64,000 nucleotides of DNA from Pectinophora gossypiella (Eukaryota > Arthropoda > Insecta > Lepidoptera > Gelechiidae): NCBI RefSeq assembly GCF_024362695.1, contig NC_065426.1, positions 10,942,236-11,006,235 on the forward strand, given 5' to 3'. The notes beneath the pieces were generated by a model that was not told where the DNA came from, did no database searches, and saw only the letters and a program-made list of their open reading frames with translations. Shown here in pieces: positions 52,855 through 64,000 of this stretch. Position 1 is the stretch's first letter; each line of letters begins with the position of its first letter. A program made the translations under genes and the position numbers.

Positions 52855-53165
52855 TTAGCGCAGGTTAGTTGCTGAGTGAAAGGTTCTGGGTTCGAATCCG
52901 GTGGAGAATGACCTATTTATTCTTTCGTTGCGAAGTCTTAAGAAGGATATGATAAATATGAATTTGAAAACAAATTGGTTTAGGACCTGGGATTTAAACT
53001 TGCCACCTCACAGTGAGAATCAGGCGTTCTTCCTACTGAGCTGTCACGTTTTTTATAATATCAATTATTAAATATCTCCATGCCAAATTTCATCAAAATC
53101 GGTTCAGTGGTTTAACCGTGAAAAGGTAACAAACAGAGTTACTTTCGCATTTATAATATTAGTTC
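52855..53165. repeat. SINE L-type head fragments and LINE 3' end
   Basis: 52885-52905 has gggttcgaatccggt. 52980-53050 is the reversed head of another copy. 53075-53165 is the tail ccaaatttcatcaaaatcgg to cgcatttataatattagtt. Confidence 0.5.
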
Positions 53166-53438
53166 GGATTATATTATTATAAGTAACATAATGAACACTT
53201 TATTGAAGAGTGTAGGGTGAAAGCCCCATTGATCGTCACAATATTATAAAGTGTTAATCCTTTCTGTAATCCGTTTGGTTGTACACATTGCTAGAATGTT
53301 GTTCATTTGTTACCCTTTCAATAGAATTGTTACCAATGTGAAGTACATTCATTATATTACGAGAAAATATTTGCAAAATTGAAAGGAAGAAAGAAAGACA
53401 CCTTTACCTTATTGATAAATAAAAAAATAATAAAAACG

Positions 53439-53745
53439 GCCTCCGTGGTCTAGTGGTTGAGCGTTGGGCTCACGATCCGGAGGTCCTGGGTTCGATTCCC
53501 GATGGGGACATATCACAAAAATTACTCTGTGGTCCCTAGTTTGGTTAGGACATTACAGGCTGATCACCTGATTGTCCGAAAGTAAGTCGATCCGTGCTTC
53601 GGAAGGCACGTTAAGTCGTTGGTCCCGGTTACTACTTACTGATGTATACGTAGTCGTTATATGAGCCATGTCAGGGGCCTTTGGCGGCTCAATAGTAAAC
53701 CTGACACCAGGGTTGATGAGGTTGGTAATTCAACCCTGGCAGGTT
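53439..53745 (+). mobile_element. SINE family B, well preserved
   Basis: Head gcctccgtggtctagtggtt, B-box gggttcgattccc, core at about 53595, tail cctgacaccagggttgatga. Confidence 0.85.
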
Positions 53746-53959
53746 ACTTACATCAGTAAGTATTAGCCAGGAGCAATATAATAATGAAAACAGGTGTCTG
53801 TATTTTCTTTTCTTTGGCTCTTTTATAAGCAATATACAATAATAAGGTATTTCCTTTGGAGTGTGACATATTGAAAAAGTCGCGAATGTCCCGGTGGTCG
53901 CGTGTACCAAGGACCTTATTTTAAATCGCGTCGCGTCGCGTCGCACTTACAGTCATGAG

Positions 53960-54065
53960 TAATATAATGTACCCACTTTAGGACACTAGTGAGACTTACA
54001 GTTCAATTTGTCAAAAAAGTTCATGTGACATGGTATCAAAGTGTATACTCGTGACCGTACATAGC
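53960..54065 (+). repeat. Repeat family N
   Basis: Contains gtacccactttaggacac and catgtgacatggtatcaaag, inverse of 38385-38590. Confidence 0.6.
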
Positions 54066-55249
54066 GTGCTAGACCTATTGATCATTGCAGAACATAGCAT
54101 TTAGCATTCATTTGTTTTCGTACATGCGATGATTGCCGATAATCATTAAGAAACATACATACATAGTCAAACACATATCTCTCCGTTTTGCTACGGTGCA
54201 GTCGGGTAAATAGAAGCACTACATGAAGCCTACGGTTGAATAAAAATGTTTGCCTTTAGTTTTTTTAAAGAGACTGTAAACAGTGAAACAATCACCACGC
54301 CACCACTCTTCACGTCATTAACTGTCCGCTGTATAGGGTGGGCAGAAAATTACCATTTGGATGGAAATATGGTTTTAGTTTTTGACTTCACGTGACTTAT
54401 TGCTATGTGTATTGAACAATTGTTGTTTTATTACAAAAAATAAATAAATATACGGTCGAATTGTGAACCTCCTCCTTTTTTGAAGTCGGTAAAATGAAAG
54501 ATTAAAGATAATACCAGGTTTAAAATATAGTCCGCAGAAAGAAGTCTGGCGGACGCGGGGTAGTGTCGCAGATTCTGCATAAATTTTCTTTTCTTTCACA
54601 TACACATGGTATTATCTTTAGACTTTATTTAGTAATAAGGCAGTAGGATCTTCTTAATAATAATAAAAAAGTTAATTTATAGGTAAAACCTACGACACAC
54701 AATACATTTACAACATTAAAATATACACACATTATTATTCAGTTGGAAAACATAAAGGTATATGGGTGCCGCAGCTCACCAAAAAAGGCCAGGGTTTGAA
54801 AAAGGTCTTTTTTCAAACGTTTTTCTTGATTGGTCTCGGATATTGTTTACTATTTGACAGAGAGATAGATCAAAATCCCAAGACGGTCAAAGGATGTTTC
54901 ATGGCGGAGTTACACCTATTAAAATACTTACTAAGCCATCGACAAAAATAAAAAGATCAGTCAAAACAACACGCTGTACAAATTGAAAGTGTATTTTAAA
55001 AAAAGTGGTGTGTAACTGCGAATCAAGTGGAAGTGGTTTGTGGTACAAAAACTACATAATTGGAGCTACTTAGCGTCCGTCACTGGCCACTCTCCCGACG
55101 CCGCGTTTAATTCAATTTTACTGGTTTATTTCTTTCTTTAAGTAATTTATTTAATGGTTGCTCTACTGCTTACTAGGTACACGGGTTTGTAAATTTTGTT
55201 TTAGTTTTTGACTTTCGTTTTTTTGTGATTTAAGTAATACATTTTATTT

Positions 55250-55490
55250 TTTGACGTGAGTTATTGTAGATTTGCCGCAGATGGCATTAAATATTTGGCC
55301 GGAAAAATGGACAGCTGAAGGCTGTCACTCGGTACGACGTTTAACACAACAGGCCTAAGGGTGCCCATTGGGCGCGCACCTCGGCTCAGGGCGTCGTCTG
55401 AGAGGAAAAATATTTGAAAGAATTAATCGACCCTAGCGGGTCGATAGCGATAAGCGCTGAATGAGGGAAATCGTCGACCATTCATCATCA
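55250..55490 (-). repeat. Retroposon D, long copy
   Basis: T-rich start, gtagatttgccgcagatggc, then the body to gaatgagggaaatcgtcgac. Confidence 0.8.
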
Positions 55491-55621
55491 TTTCCCATAT
55501 TTTATTTATTTTCGGTATATTTAATACATATCGGTCTAAGAAATATAAGTATAAAATATTTCGGATAGATGGTGCCGGCGACAGATTAATTACCTACGAT
55601 ATAGATCGTAAATGACTATAT

Positions 55622-55700
55622 AGACCCAGTGGTGTGATTGTTAGCACACTCGTCCCGGCTTCACAAAAGTTGCGGGTTCAAGTCCCGTCCGAGTTGAATA
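55622..55700 (+). repeat. tRNA-like SINE head
   Basis: Contains gcgggttcaagtcccgtcc (B-box and T-arm pair) and an A-box-like tgtgattgttagcacactcg. The expected acceptor stem does not pair, so I treat it as a SINE head, not a tRNA gene. Confidence 0.5.
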
Positions 55701-56695
55701 TTTTTGATATATATTTTTTCACTTTCCAAATATACATATTTCAACACTAATTTTGTTATTCTAGGAGCGAATAAAAGACAGAACTCTGCTCTTCCCGGGC
55801 ATGTCGAAAAGTGACAGATTCTGATTCTCTTAAAGAAGACATATCAGTAATCACAAGATTTATACTCTTTACTCCTACGCACATACCTAAACTCACGCTT
55901 AAAATCCCTAACATGGTGGGCAGAACCACGAGTAATCAAATACAAATTTATTTATTCGTAAAAACACAGGGTGATGTTACAATTCAATGTACAGATGTTA
56001 ACACTAAAAATTAGGAGCCACTGCGATAACCGTCAGGCATACGAATTTAGGCACAAAATCAAAACAAATGATTTAAAATTAGAGAGATTACAATACAAAA
56101 CTCAAGTATTTAAATTATAAAATGTCAAACGTTAGAAAGTTACATGTCAATAGGTAACATTAAAGTAAAAAAATATAATACTAGTAACTTAAGAAACTTG
56201 CACAATGGTGTACTTAAATCTAATTCCATTTTTCACCAAAAAAGTCCCTAATATTATAAAATACATTATCAATCAGAAATGCTTATAAACACTTGCAGAT
56301 ACTTTTGATACGAAGTTATAAGATGGATATGATGAATCATCATTTCATTATTTCTGCCTGTTTTTTGTAAACCATCAACTTGGTACTTAGTAGGTGATCA
56401 TTAAATGTTTTTTTCTTCTAAATTATGTTGTCTCATTTTATAAAGTAGCCGAAAAGTATTAATTAGATTGTAAATTATAAGTTTTGAGGCAAATATATCG
56501 ATGGCGGTAGTAAAAGCACTCAGAATCCATCGGTAGTTATTTATTCGAAATAAAATCAAAATTAGCATTACTAATAATCTGGTGCAGCCGTAACCAGGTT
56601 ACAAAGACCTGTGACATTTGAGCTGAGCGTTTGAATATAAGTACCCCCTTTCCTAATGTACCAATTTTTAGTTTCCTACCATGAAAACATGAGAC
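55701..56695. other. Unique AT-rich sequence
   Basis: No coding or repeat signal that I can support beyond short A/T runs. Confidence 0.45.
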
Positions 56696-57870
56696 TCCAT
56701 GACCCATGACTCATGTCAGGGGCTTATGGCGGCTCAGTAATAACCCTGACACCAGGGTTGATGAGGTTGGTAATTCACCTCACAATCCACACGATAGAAG
56801 AAGACCATGAATACTGCGAAACATCCCATATGAAATTTTATAAAAATGATACACGATTTTTTGTTACTCACAAATAACCCGCATACCAATGTTTAGCTTT
56901 CCACCATCCCTTCAACCTGTCTCCACTTAAAAAAAACATGTCAATTCGCGATTTGTTTTGCCGTGAAAGACAGACAAATAAACAGAGACAGACACACACA
57001 TTCACTTTCCCATTTAAAAAAAAAATTCAAATTTTTTTTTTTTATTTTATATTATACCTATGCATGTAAAAGCTAGTTACAATACCATTTGTATTTACTA
57101 CTCAAAGTTACAAATACGAATGTTGCACGTAAGTCAGGATACAATTAAACATAGAGAAATTGCTAAAAATATAAAAGTGGAGTGAGGTCGAGATATTCTG
57201 GCACCACGGTCAGTGATGCGCCCAGCAGTGGGCAGGTATCAATTTAAAGTAGTTACCGTGTGATGGATTGGATGACGCGGCGCATACCACACCGGAGTGG
57301 AACCACAAATGGTGCGAGTTTTGGGCAAGCTTTTTTATTGGGGTTTGTGGGATTGAGGTGTTTTTAAGGATTTAAATGTTATTTTATTTCATTCTACTCG
57401 TATTGTAAGAATGTAGTATAAATTGATTCGTACAATGCTCCCGGTGGTATGGAATAGAAGGCATTTTTCAAATAAGTACAAATCTTTATTCTTTATTTTT
57501 TTTATCTTTATTTTATTTTTTATTTTTTTTTTTGTCTCGTGAGAATAAAGAAAGTTAATTGAAAAACAATAAAGTTGAATTTCGACGAGTTTATTTAATT
57601 AATAGTAGATGATCCATGCTTTAGAAGGCACGTAGTAAGTACGTAGTCGTTACATGAGTCAAGGGCTTTTGGCGGCTCAATAAAAAAAAAAAACAAAATT
57701 CAAAAATTGGTTATTCGGACAACATATGATCGATCGGTAGGGTTAGTAACAAAAACATAATAAGTTAGATTACAAAATAAGGTTTCAATAATAAATAACC
57801 CTGGCATCAGGGTTGATGAAGTCGGTCATTCACCTCACAACTCATATGAAAAGAAAAAAAATAAGTATTG
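56696..57870 (+). repeat. SINE B tail fragments and simple sequence
   Basis: 56710-56805 is a SINE B tail (caccagggttgatgaggttg). 57605-57690 and 57785-57850 are two halves of another, separated by an AT-rich insert. Between them lie A/T homopolymers. Confidence 0.6.
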
Positions 57871-58102
57871 TTAGATACATGAAATGCTTCATACATTTCA
57901 ATACACATCCATTGGTAACAATAACTGTCTAGGAAAGACATAAATAAAAGAGTTTGTGACGGCAATTTCACGGTTTATTAATTTTTTTCAAAAGAGATAT
58001 TACAGAGAACGTGTTGATTCGATATAATTTTAAAATGAAGAGAGAGTGAATGGTTGGAACGAATGTTACCATATAAATAATATTTTTCTTTTTTAATTAA
58101 GA

Positions 58103-58285
58103 ATGGTTTGGCTCAATGGTTGTTGCAAACATATTCCCGAGGGCCGGGTGCTAAACTTACAACTGAAAAACTACAACTCCGACCACCTAATAATTAGCGA
58201 TCTAGCACGGTGCGTACAACAGGGGTACAAATATAAAGTGCCACATAATGCGACGGAAACCGTACTAAGAGAATGTACTCAATGA
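58103..58285 (+). CDS. Hypothetical 60-codon ORF, possible terminal exon
   Basis: It reads MVWLNGCCKHIPEGRVLNLQ..., ...LARCVQQGYKYKVPHN... and stops at TGA. It has mixed, coding-like codons, a pyrimidine-rich stretch and aag just before it, and AATAAA at 58404-58409. I do not recognise it. It could be a last exon, a small gene or part of the neighbouring element's 3' region read backwards. Confidence 0.25.
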   Translation: MVWLNGCCKHIPEGRVLNLQLKNYNSDHLIISDLARCVQQGYKYKVPHNATETVLRECTQ

Positions 58286-58403
58286 CAACTGCACTACGCA
58301 CCCTACTATAACGCAAGAGCCATATTAACTAATATTAAGTTATACAATTTTTACAAAAATATTATGAACTTTTAGACTCTTAAGCTATGCTTATATTAGA
58401 AAA

Positions 58404-58409
58404 AATAAA
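58404..58409 (+). terminator. Possible poly(A) signal after the 58.1 kb ORF
   Basis: AATAAA 119 bases after the TGA, followed by a T-run. Confidence 0.3.
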
Positions 58410-58467
58410 CCTTTTTTTTTTTTTAACTATTTTTATGAGAAAAATAAACACTTTTTAAATATTATTT

Positions 58468-61400
58468 TCATGTTTCTATTGGCAATATACATAATTTATT
58501 AATGGCTCTACGTGACATGCCGCAAGAAGTTTTCACTTCTGCTACCCTCACCCTCTGATCGGGTCCTGAAATCAGCTTTGTAACCCTAGCCAATGGCCAG
58601 CTGAGTGGAGCAGAGCGCTCATCCTTTAAAAGTACTAAAGCACCTTCCTCTATGTTGGGTTGATTATGGTGCCACTTAGGCCGATTATTTAATAACGACA
58701 AATATTGCTTATGCCATACATGCCAAAAACTTTGCTGTATCTGTGTGCATCGTCTCCAAAATCGAAGCCTATTGGTAGGCACTGAAACACAGTCAGCCTC
58801 TGGGATGGTCGTTATCGGTCTACCTATTAAGAAGTGGCCTGGTGTTAGGCATGATAGGTCCGAAGGGTCTCTAGACAGAGCCGTCAAAGGCCTAGAGTTC
58901 AATATACCTTCTACCGATATGATGATTGTATTAAACTCTTCATAGTTGAAAATGCTGGGACCAATTATCCTTTTAAAATGAAACTTTGCGCTTTTAACGG
59001 CGGCTTCCCAGAGCCCGCCGAACGTTGGTGAATAACTGGGTATATAATCAAATTTGATGCCCTTTGAAGAGGCGAAATTAATTACGGTCGATTGATGTTG
59101 AGTAGAGCTGTGTAGCTTGTACAACTCTTTAAGAGAATTATCCGCACCTTTGAAAGTTTTGGCGTTGTCGCAGTGGATAACGCGTGGCAACCCGCGCCTT
59201 GAAATGAATCGTTTCAAGGCTGCAATGAAACATTGCGAAGTCATATCTGAGGCCAACTCTAAATGCACACTTTTGGTGACAAAACACACAAACACTATAA
59301 CATAACCTTTGGAGACCACACTCCTTCGAAGGCTAGATTGCTTAACTTGAAATGGGCCACAGTAATCAATACCAACAATGCTGAAGGTACTAGCCTGGTT
59401 AACTCTATCAGTGGGCAATGAACCCATTAACTGTTCAGCACATTGAGCTTTAAAACGATAACATTTAACACATTTGTTTAAAATCTTTTTTACCTCTCGA
59501 TTACAGCTTATAATCCAGTAACGCAGTGCTAGATTAGACATGGTCATTTTTGGACCCGCATGCAATAAGGCTAAATGCTCATTTAAAATAATTAAATCCG
59601 TAATGTGACAATTTTTTGGTAAAATAACAGGATATTTTTGTGAATATGGAATTGAAGCATTTTGTAATCTGCCAGAAACTCTTAATACTTTATTGTTGTC
59701 TAGAAACGGAGTTAATGATTTTAAATGAGATCCTATAGGATGCTTATTTTTAATACAATGAATTTCGTGAACAAAATATGAATTTTGTACAATATTAAAT
59801 ATTTTATTTTCTGTGTTTTTTAATTCTTGTATAGTTAAGTTATGTTTTAGCCTATTATTTTTATTATTACAGTTATATGCAAATCTAAGAACCCAAGTCA
59901 TTATTCTTACAGTTTTGTTCCAAGAGGAATATTTTAAAATTATTTCAGGTATTTCAGGCACAGTTGATGTCACGCTCAAGCCGACCTCCCGTGTATCGTA
60001 AGTAGGAGCAGAGCACAACAGGTGATTGCAGCTTACCAAGGATTCTACAGGCACATAATTAGGTTTAGAATGCTGTGGTGGACCATTCCACCACAGGGTG
60101 TTAGAGGCAAGCTCGGCCGGGTCACATCCGCGAGATAAGCAGTCTGCCGGATTGAACGCGCCATCAATGTGATACCAATTACAATCATTAGTCAACGACC
60201 GAATAACATTTGTTCTATTTTGTACATAAGCCTTCAAGTTTTTGTTTGACTTAAGCCAGCACAGCACAACTTGTGAATCCGAAAACATGTATTTGGCATC
60301 AATTTTAATATTTGAGTAGTTTATTCTGACTCTGTCATATAACTTCGCTAAAATTAATGCTGCATTTAATTCCAATTGAGGCACAGTCAATTTGTTTTTA
60401 ATAGGAGCTATTTTAGATTTAGCACAAAGTAGAGTAGTGGTTGCACTATTGTTATGTATTACTTTTACATAAATGCAACATCCATATGCTGTTTGTGACG
60501 CATCACAATAACAATACAGCTCAACACGCTGTGCATTAGAACACATTATGTTACGATTTACACAAATAGCTGACATAGTTGTAAGTTGACAGTAAAATTG
60601 TTTCCACTGTTTTAATATTTTATCAGGTAAGGGAGAGTCCCATTTTAAGTTTTCAATCCACAATTTTTGTAAAAATTCTTTAGCTCGGACTGTGATTGGC
60701 CCTACCAGCCCGAGAGGGTCAAAGAAGGACCCTATGACACTAAGCACGGAACGCTTGCTCCAGTCTCCATGCATATTTTTGATAGGACAACCCACTTTTA
60801 ACGTATCGCTTTTGACATCGTACGTTACGCCGAGTGCTTTTATAGATAAGTTTTCTTTGCAGAGCTCATGTTCATCAAAATGCTGCTTACTGATTGGAAT
60901 GTCAACAAGAAGACGAGGATCACTGGCGGCCCATTTATGTAAGCTAAAGCCGGCTCGCTGAAGTAATGAAATAAGCTGATCTCTTACCTCCAATGCCTCT
61001 TTTATTGACTGACCTCCAAACAGCGCATCATCTACATACATGGAATTCCGGATCACAGCTGCCGCCCTAGGGAACTCAGCCTCGTACTGGCGTGCTAGTT
61101 CTTCCAGGCACCTTGTGGCCAGATAACTGGAGGACTTCAACCCATATGTGACGGTCTGCAATTCAATAATAATTAGGTTATTATTTTTATTTCTCCACAG
61201 AATATTCTGGAGCACTCTGTGCTCTGGGTGTAGAAAAATGGCTCTATACATATGCCTAATGTCGGCCAAAAGAACATACTCGTGAGCTCTGAATGACAGC
61301 AAAATATCAAAGAGGTCTTTTTGCACCTTAGGACCGTTCATAAGCATTTCGTTTAAGCTGGGGTGCGCCCTTGCTCGAGTATTGCCATTGAACACAACAC

Positions 61401-63585
61401 GGACTTTATTGGTTTTTTTGTCATTCCTTATTACGGGTAAGTGCTGCATGAAATACCTTTTATTCGCTTCAGCATGGCTGAAGGGCAAGATTTTGGCATG
61501 TCCTAACTCAACATATTCGTTGATAAATGCATGGTATTTTTCTTTAAGCTGCTCATCTTTATCTAGTCTCTTTTCGATGTAATTTAATGTTTTGGCTGCA
61601 ATGGGAAACGTGTTACCTAAGTCAAGCTGATCTAGAGGCCTTTGAAGTGGAAGTGAAACCTGAAAATTGCCATCAATTAACTGTACCGACTGTTTAAAAG
61701 CGGCTTCGCAGGGATCCTGCTTTACTGTAACCTCCGGCTTCGTTTCAGGTACTAGTTCAGTATTCCAAAACTTTGTAAGGAGGTGATCAAGCTGTTCATC
61801 ATTGTAAGTAGTCATTGCATGCAGTGTTACTAGATTTTTATTTAAAGATGATGCATTCTCTTTGATCTCTCCTGACACAATTGAGCCAAATTCGGTGTCT
61901 ATTAGGTAGAGATTGCTTCCTAATTGAATTTTGTTAGGCCGCATAATTTTGAAAAACATGTCAGCTGACAGTAAAAATGAGATGTCACCTGGAGTACCAT
62001 ATTCATCATCTGCAAGCACTGCAGATTTTGGCATGGGGATATTTTTCATATCAATTGCATGCTGAGGTAACGTTGAAGTTATTTGGTTCACAATGGAACA
62101 AGTCACTTGACAATTAAAATTGTTTTGAAGTGACATGAAACGCACATTGACAGCTTTTGAGGTAGTTCTGTTTTGTTGACCTAGAGCTGTAATATTTAAA
62201 TTACTATTGAATGGCTTTAAATTTAACATTTTGGCAAGATCAGATTTTATAAATGAAACTTGACTGCCGCTGTCCACTAGCCCTCTAGCAATAATATGTG
62301 ATTTTCCGTCTTGGCTGAAGAGCTTTGCTTTAATGGTGGGCAGCAGTACAGTGCTGTTGCTGATGTTGCTGTGCAATGAAGCTTTTGATTCACTTGCGTC
62401 CAGGTGCAATAGAGTATTATGATCTTTGCTATTGCACAAAGAGCATTTGAAATGAAAATGACATTTTTTATTGTGATATCCTAAACAAACTTTACACAAA
62501 TTATTGTTCAAAACAAATTCAATCCTATCCTTTGGGCACAATGTTTGGAATTTTTGACATTTGAATAATTTGTGAGAAGGATCTTTACAAAACCTGCAAG
62601 ATGGTAACTCTCTGCTTGCGAGGTTAGTAACTTTTTTATTAAATAATTGTGTGGAGTTCTTACCTTCGCTCCTTTGGCTCTCCTCGAAGCTGCTGGCCCT
62701 TCTTTCAATGAATGCAAAGAAGTCATCCAGATTTGGCAGCTTGTTATCAACACGCTCACTATGGTATGCTCTGCAAGAAAACTGATCTATTTTTCGCAAC
62801 AAAATGGGTAAAATTATCATATCCCAATGTTCAGTGGGCTGTCCAAGGGTCTTCAAGGCTCCTAAATGTTGACGAGCATGAGCTATTAACTCTCGTAAAT
62901 TGCTGGCAGCACCCTTCACAATAGGCGAAAAATCCAAGATTGCCTGTACATGGTTTGTAACAACGAGAAACTTATTATCATATCTAGCTTTGAGTAAAGC
63001 CAATGCCTTCTCATAAGAATCACCCGTTAAGGGTAGCCCTTCAATAAGTGACAACGGCTCCCCTTTCAAATATTTTCTTAAATAGAATAACTTTTGGATA
63101 GGTTCTAGTTTACCATTTCTATGAATAATAGCCGTGAATAGTTCGATAAACGATTGGTACTTGGTGTAGTCCTTTCCTTCATACACTGGAATGTCAATTT
63201 CAGGAAGTTTCATTGATGAATATCTGTCACTGGCACTATCACTAGCTGATGTATTTTGCTTCGACGAACTTGCCTGCGCGAGCGCCTTCTTGTAGCTTAT
63301 TATCACGCTAAGACATCTCTCTTCTAGTCCATCATCGTCGAACTCGTCGTCGTCGCTCCAAGTTAAAACTTGCTTTTCTAGCAAAAGATCGTTCACGGTC
63401 AGTAAAACTTTCTCCAATAGCTGCAGCCGGAGGGTAATAGCATCCGTATCTAGAGGTCCTTTCTGTTCACGCAAAAAGTTTTCTGCTTTCGTCAATTTCG
63501 ATTTGCATTGTGCCAATTGAACTTTCAGCCGTTTGTCCCGAGACGCCCTGTCTTCTTCATCCGCAATGCTTTTTCTGCGTCCCAT
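58468..63585 (-). mobile_element. BEL/Pao retrotransposon, intact Gag-Pol ORF (1,705 aa)
   Basis: One unbroken reading frame encodes the capsid and all enzymes for reverse transcription and integration. In order: charged N-terminal Gag with Ser-rich linker (1-125); DUF1759-like Gag core (about 127-300); CCHC-type knuckle C330-C333-H338-C343 and a second C381-C384-H389-H394; retropepsin-like DSGS at 438; reverse transcriptase with LLADIRHMY (D775) and YVDD 850-853; RNase H with D1028, E1072, D1103; integrase zinc finger H1337-H1342 and C1372-C1375, then catalytic D1407, D1473, E1527; and a DUF5641-like C-terminus (1580-1705). This order is that of BEL/Pao elements. An in-frame TAA lies 11 codons before the ATG, which supports the start. 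All catalytic residues seen are present, so it may be recently active. No LTR pair is visible. Confidence 0.95.
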
Positions 63586-64000
63586 GTTGAAAATCGCAGA
63601 AAATTCCGTAAATAATTAATATTTTTCGCAGAAATGCAGACGTATTTGTTTATCAAAACACGGGGCGAACGAACGAATGATGCTTGACATTGACAGATGA
63701 AGGAACGAACAGTATCTGTCAAGAGTTGAACGGCTGAATGACTGCATTGACCGACTCGTTGATTCACGTTTGGTTATCGTTGAAGTTCGAATAATGGCGG
63801 CCTCTCTTTACAACAAGTAGATTTTCACCGGAGAAATGCGTGAACTATGTTGAGGCTTCTGTGACGATCCGTGGTATATTCCTTGACGAATGTTGGTCCA
63901 GGCCTCTTATTTCACTTCTAGCACGCCCCTTGATGATGAAATATGCGCAAAAGCCTTGTAAATGGCGACTCGCACTCACGCGCCCACGAGATCGGCAATG
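63586..64000 (-). other. Upstream region of the BEL/Pao ORF
   Basis: The 415 bases before the ATG show a short inverted pair (ttgacagat / atctgtcaa near 63690-63725). I could not match any part with the 3' side of the element, and no clear tRNA primer site stood out. The 5' LTR may begin here or past the window. Confidence 0.4.

Noticed and set aside
63586..64000. Possible 5' LTR of the BEL/Pao element
   Set aside because: No stretch could be matched with the 3' side of the element, so an LTR call is not supported.

Overview
This is a eukaryotic, intron-rich window that most likely comes from a moth or butterfly (Lepidoptera). The evidence is short exons with GT-AG introns, a mostly AT-rich background, and dense tRNA-headed SINEs sharing one core. 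LINE tails of types I associate with lepidopteran genomes, a TTAGG triplet repeat and many palindromic MITEs fit the same picture. I cannot name the species.

Region 1 (1-12.1 kb, plus strand) holds the 3' part of a WD40-repeat gene. Twelve exons join in one continuous frame of 516 codons to a stop at 11967-11969, with AATAAA at 12055. The sequence resembles the WDR49/WDR64/WDY family. One intron carries a 2,152 bp foldback transposon with arms of 772 and 602 bp and an 8 bp target duplication.

Region 2 (13.4-23.9 kb, plus strand) holds a kynurenine/alpha-aminoadipate aminotransferase (AADAT/KAT2 type). Six shared exons follow two alternative, homologous first exons, and every catalytic residue I looked for is present. 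A shrunken copy of the third coding exon lies downstream of the original. It is still in phase and still has a splice donor.

Region 3 (24-58 kb) has no recognisable host coding exon. It is a graveyard of SINEs, LINE 3' ends and MITEs, many nested, and several can be dated relative to one another by clean target-site duplications. A GC-rich patch followed by a good splice donor near 31.28 kb may be an untranslated first exon. A short ORF with a poly(A) signal at 58.1-58.4 kb may be a terminal exon. Either could belong to a gene for which this stretch is intron, but that is a guess.

Region 4 (58.5-63.6 kb, minus strand) is an uninterrupted 1,705-codon Gag-Pol of the BEL/Pao class, with protease, reverse transcriptase, RNase H and integrase motifs all intact. 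I could not find its LTR pair inside the window.

I found no convincing new multi-gene system. The most notable observations are the partial exon duplications in the aminotransferase, the foldback element whose arms differ by exactly one 170 bp unit, and several sharply resolved nested transposon insertions.
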